Shown here piece after piece: positions 60,411 through 64,000 of a stretch of 64,000 bases of DNA (the stretch's first letter is position 1; every line of letters starts with the position of its first letter). The notes below the pieces were generated by a model, which saw nothing but the letters and a program-made list of their open reading frames with translations, made no database searches and had not been told where the DNA came from. Source of the stretch: Pempheris klunzingeri (taxonomy: Eukaryota; Chordata; Actinopteri; Acropomatiformes; Pempheridae); contig NC_092019.1 in the NCBI RefSeq assembly GCF_042242105.1, positions 5,980,328 to 6,044,327 of the forward strand. Direction: 5' to 3'. A program made the position numbers and the translations under genes.

Positions 60411-61841
60411 CTAAGCACAGAGACAGGATGCGGTCAGATGGGGGCTGATGCGGTGAGGAAGGCCTGATGGGGGGACATACTGTTATGGTGAGCGACAAGC
60501 TTCTGCTGAGCTATGAGCCATGAGCTATGACAAGGACAGGTCTAATGGGAAAAAGCTGAATGGTCAGCTGTATCAACAAACGAACAGAAACACAAACAAA
60601 AACTGCTGACTGGTAAAGGTAAGCTGCATAACACACTGTCACAATTCCAGGCTCATTTAACTTCATGGAAAACCAAAATGTTCTTCTTAATTGACTGAAA
60701 AATAACCAAATAGCATGATTTATTGATTCAAACTACATTGTATAGAAGCTTTTGGACAATAATACTACAGTAATCACGATGTTTGTGCCTCGTGTTGGGA
60801 CAGATTCTAGATAAATGCCGATCCCTCAACAGCAAATGAAATTCCTGAATGATGCGACTAATTGGCCATCACATCCCTCTCACCAGAAAGTGAAAGGTTT
60901 GCAAAATCCACTTTTTTCTTATGTCAGTGCTTTGTAAAATCATCACATCATCCTGTTTGCCCATCTATTCTCCTACTAAATTCAATTTAAGCACTACGCT
61001 TTGTTTCATATAGCTCCAAATGCATTATACAAACATCACACCATAATCAATACACAAGCTTAATCTTGTTCTGTGGAGGTAATAATGCCACTGCATAAAA
61101 CCTATGCACATTTTAAGTAACTACAAAGGAAATAAAACACCAAAATAAAACCTCACAACAGATGCTTTCTGCTGAAACTGCTACATGTATCCTTCTCTGC
61201 AAAAATGTTTACAAAAAAATATTTTCATTCACCACCAAATTATGACTTTACTGCTGAACCTGCATCTCCATTCTCTCCAGTTGCTCTCTGTCTCTACTTT
61301 TGTGTCATATAACAGCAATGATAAAGTGAAAGTGGATGCACACGTACAAGTGCCATGCACACATACAGTATGTCTACAGCTTCACACACATACACACATA
61401 CACAGACAAAGAGAAGCCATACAAGTTGAGAGCAAATGAATGACTGCATAGGTGAGGCAAAGTGAATTTTTCTCATTACAGCGGAGTTTATTCTCTGCCT
61501 CTCTTGGCTAATTGAATCCTAAAAACTATAAACTTTGTTGAACAGCTAGTGCAGCTATGCTGCTTTTTAAGTTACCATGTAGTGTAGTGTGTATGTATTA
61601 GGATGGTGTTTGTTGTGATGCTTTTGTTGTCCAGATCACTGAATTTGAAACGAGACAATGGCTGAGAGTAAAAACTGCAACTTGCTGATTTACTGTAGTA
61701 TGAATCTTCACAGTCACATCAGATGAATAGTGAAAGAACTGCTGGCGTTTTTATATACAGACCAACAATTTAAGGGGACAGAGAGTTGACTAGATATCAT
61801 AAAGTCAAAGAAATAGGAGAACAAACATTCTTTTTTTTTTA

Positions 61842-62030
61842 AGTTAGATGAGAAGATTTACTCTCATGTGTTTATGGAAACTGTGTTGCTGGAGTCAGCA
61901 GCCAGTTAGCTCATCTTAGCATAAAGCCTGGAAACAGGGGCAAAAAGCTCACCTGGCTCTGTCCAGAGGTAACAAAATCTGATTACCAGCATCTGTAAAG
62001 CTCATTAATTGACATGATATCACTTTTTTC
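61842..62030 (+). repeat. interspersed fish repeat (AGCATAAAGCCTGGAAACAG type)
   Basis: TTAGATGAGAAGATT, CAGCAGCCAGTTAGCTCATC, AGCATAAAGCCTGGAAACAG, CCTGGCTCTGTCCAGAGG and GTAAAGCTCATTAATTGAC occur in the order of a very common percomorph repeat. Confidence 0.75.
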
Positions 62031-62917
62031 TTTACATCTTGGAGACTTCGTGGAATTTCCGCTGGTAACCTGGCAGCCTCAGCGTAGACAAGACAAGAAG
62101 TGTCCTACAAATGGGAGATTAGGAATGAAACTGACTACAAACCCTGAACTCTTCAGCCTCATACACATTGTTTAGCTTCAAAGCAAATGTGCTGAATTAG
62201 AATACGATAATCAAAAATGTATTCATTTGTATACTCCTTTCTTTTTCTGGTCAATTTAAAATGCTTCTGAATCAGTTTAGGGATATATTGGAATTGTGTG
62301 TTCACAGAGAGAGTAATCCAAATCATACTGTATAAATAAATAAACTGACAAAGTTTCGAGGTAGAAAATAGTAAATGTTCTCATGTTACAACCTACTGCT
62401 AAGATAACAAAGTGGTGCGACCATGACCGTGCTATGAGCTGTAAGCATACACAGTCTGTCTGCAGCAAAATAAAAAGGAATACGAAATGACAAAGTAGCC
62501 AGAAGCATTGTCTCCAGAACAATTAAGAGTGCAAGAGGCCCAAGAGAATGGAGGCGAGCAAAGCGGGAAAAGAAAAGACGATTGAGATGAGGGGACGTGG
62601 GCGGGAGAGGGCAAGCCAGAAGACGTACAGGGTGAATACAAGTAGAGGAGGTAGAAGAAGAAGAAGAGTCTGAATCAGAAAAGAAAGAAGGTGAAGAAGA
62701 AGAAGGGACAGACCTGAGTTCGTCCAACTTGGTGAGTCCGTGTCTTCTGGGATCACGTCACAGAATGGACAGACACAGACAGAGGAGAGGAAGATGGATG
62801 TGAGAGGATGCACGAAGGGTAAGGGGGGGGGGCAGACGGAGGAGAAGAGGTAGGAGGGAGGAAGGGCGGTGCCAACGCCGCGATCACCGATTATGCCAGG
62901 TTTGGAGGGTCAGAGTG

Positions 62918-62939
62918 AGGAGGAGGAGGAGGAGGAGGA
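62918..62939. repeat. (GGA)n tract
   Basis: Trinucleotide GGA run of about 22 bases within a longer purine-rich stretch. Confidence 0.9.
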
Positions 62940-63534
62940 TGGAGGGTCGGGAGGGAGGGACACAACACGACAACAATACGACACGACAATGACAAAACAA
63001 CAAGCACAGAACACACAAACAAAATCATAGAGTACACCAAGAACACACAAACTCCACCATGGGCACAGTGAGAAGTCAAAATAGAGCAAAAGGGAGCGAG
63101 GCCGGGAGAGGCTGAAGTAGAGGCTAAGAGTTAGAGAGAGAGCTAGTTATTAGAAAGAGGGGGGGAAGGTTGGGAAGGTGAGGTTCTGTGCTTTAAAGGA
63201 AAAAGAGCTGAAACAGTAAAGAGATGTTAATGTCCTGAACCAGATAGAAACTCGAGACCACTGAGGATAGGTGAGGAGAGGGGGGAGAGAGGAAAGGAGA
63301 GTAAAAGGAGAAGTGGATGTCACTTGAGTCTGCATGGGGCAACTGTGGGGAAACAGCCTGGAAAAATAACGTAAAAGAAAGGAAAAAAAAACAAACCAAC
63401 ACAAACTGAAAGCACAGAGCAGCGAGCACACAAAAGAGAGAGCCGACTTCCTCACAAAGTTTCAGCAAAGAACATGGAACTAGACAAAAATACACGTAAC
63501 CTGAGTAGAGTGCATGAGTGTACATTCAAATGCA

Positions 63535-63551
63535 CACACACACACACACAC
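63535..63551. repeat. (CA)n tract
   Basis: Short CA run followed by imperfect ACACGCACACAA-like sequence to about 63.59 kb. Confidence 0.85.
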
Positions 63552-64000
63552 GAACAACAACACACGCACACAAACACCCGCACACACACTTCAGCTACAG
63601 TATTTCTCTGAAAGAAAGTTATGTAACAACAAGATCAACTGCTGCTTGCTTTGAGGCATCGCTGTTGCTTCCGATTACATATTTTCCCCTCTCCGCATTA
63701 TTCATGTCCTTCTTTCCTTCCGCTCAGCTCAAGCTAAGACGCTGAAATATTCTGAGGAGGATTTCGTTTCCGTTCTCTTTCTGCATTCATTTTTCTAACA
63801 ACAATCAAGACACTTCCGTGTGTGTGTGTGTGTATCCTCTTAGCAACCACTCGTTTACACGTGTGACCTCAGACTGCAGGTTCAACATCGCGGTCAGTTT
63901 GTAATCAGCGGCGCTTGCGACCCGTCGTCAGAGTCAGACTGACCCCTCTGTCCACCGTTCTATTATTCCTGTTCTCCAAACTTCCTGTCTAATCTCCGTT

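Larger units (their letters stand above)
60411..64000 (-). other. rims2: rims2 intron continuing past the window edge
   Basis: No certain exon. It holds an interspersed repeat at 61.84-62.03 kb, purine-rich GAA/GGA blocks at 62.5-63.0 kb, a possible 33-base microexon at 62.7 kb and CA/GT tracts near 63.5 and 63.8 kb. Confidence 0.65.

Noticed and set aside
62386..62727. Serine-rich - strand frame beginning MDELRSVPSS
   Set aside because: It arises from a GAA/GGA purine-rich tract; after the possible 33-base microexon nothing resembles RIM sequence.

Overview
The window looks like genomic DNA from a bony fish, probably a percomorph. The genes have introns and encode vertebrate proteins, most of the DNA is AT-rich non-coding sequence with many CA/GT microsatellites, and several interspersed repeats match families I know from percomorph genomes. 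No bacterial, viral or organellar gene organisation is visible. I found three genes that can be assembled exon by exon: dpys (dihydropyrimidinase, + strand), dcstamp (dendritic-cell/osteoclast fusion protein, - strand) and the 3' half of rims2 (presynaptic active-zone scaffold, - strand). Their order and relative orientation match human 8q22.3 (RIMS2 - DCSTAMP - DPYS), so this is a conserved vertebrate synteny block rather than an operon or a functional cluster.

Region by region: 1-15043 is intergenic sequence with microsatellites, one frameshifted coding-like island on the - strand at 11.2-11.9 kb, and a hairpin-ended repeat at 13.8 kb. 15044-24769 holds dpys in nine coding exons with a complete 496-residue frame and every metal ligand present. 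24770-28467 is intergenic. 28468-30092 holds dcstamp in three coding exons (478 residues). 30103-34045 holds an orphan exon-like segment at 31.3 kb and the probable long 3' UTR of rims2. 34046-60410 holds ten rims2 coding exons on the - strand. The last five encode the C2B region and C-terminus. The others are a gamma-type alternative first exon at 38.0 kb with its own TATA and CCAAT boxes, and four exons of the longer forms, one of them an apparently skippable acidic cassette. 60411-64000 is rims2 intron sequence, and the exons for the Rab3-binding, PDZ and C2A domains lie beyond the right edge.

The three proteins act in unrelated pathways: pyrimidine catabolism (dpys), cell-cell fusion of myeloid cells (dcstamp) and neurotransmitter release (rims2). 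I saw no novel multigene system. The best second-look items are the internal rims2 promoter, the phase-matched cassette exon, the orphan terminal exon at 31.3 kb and the decayed coding island at 11.2-11.9 kb. All exon boundaries were read by eye from GT/AG sites, frame continuity and remembered family sequences; no search was run.
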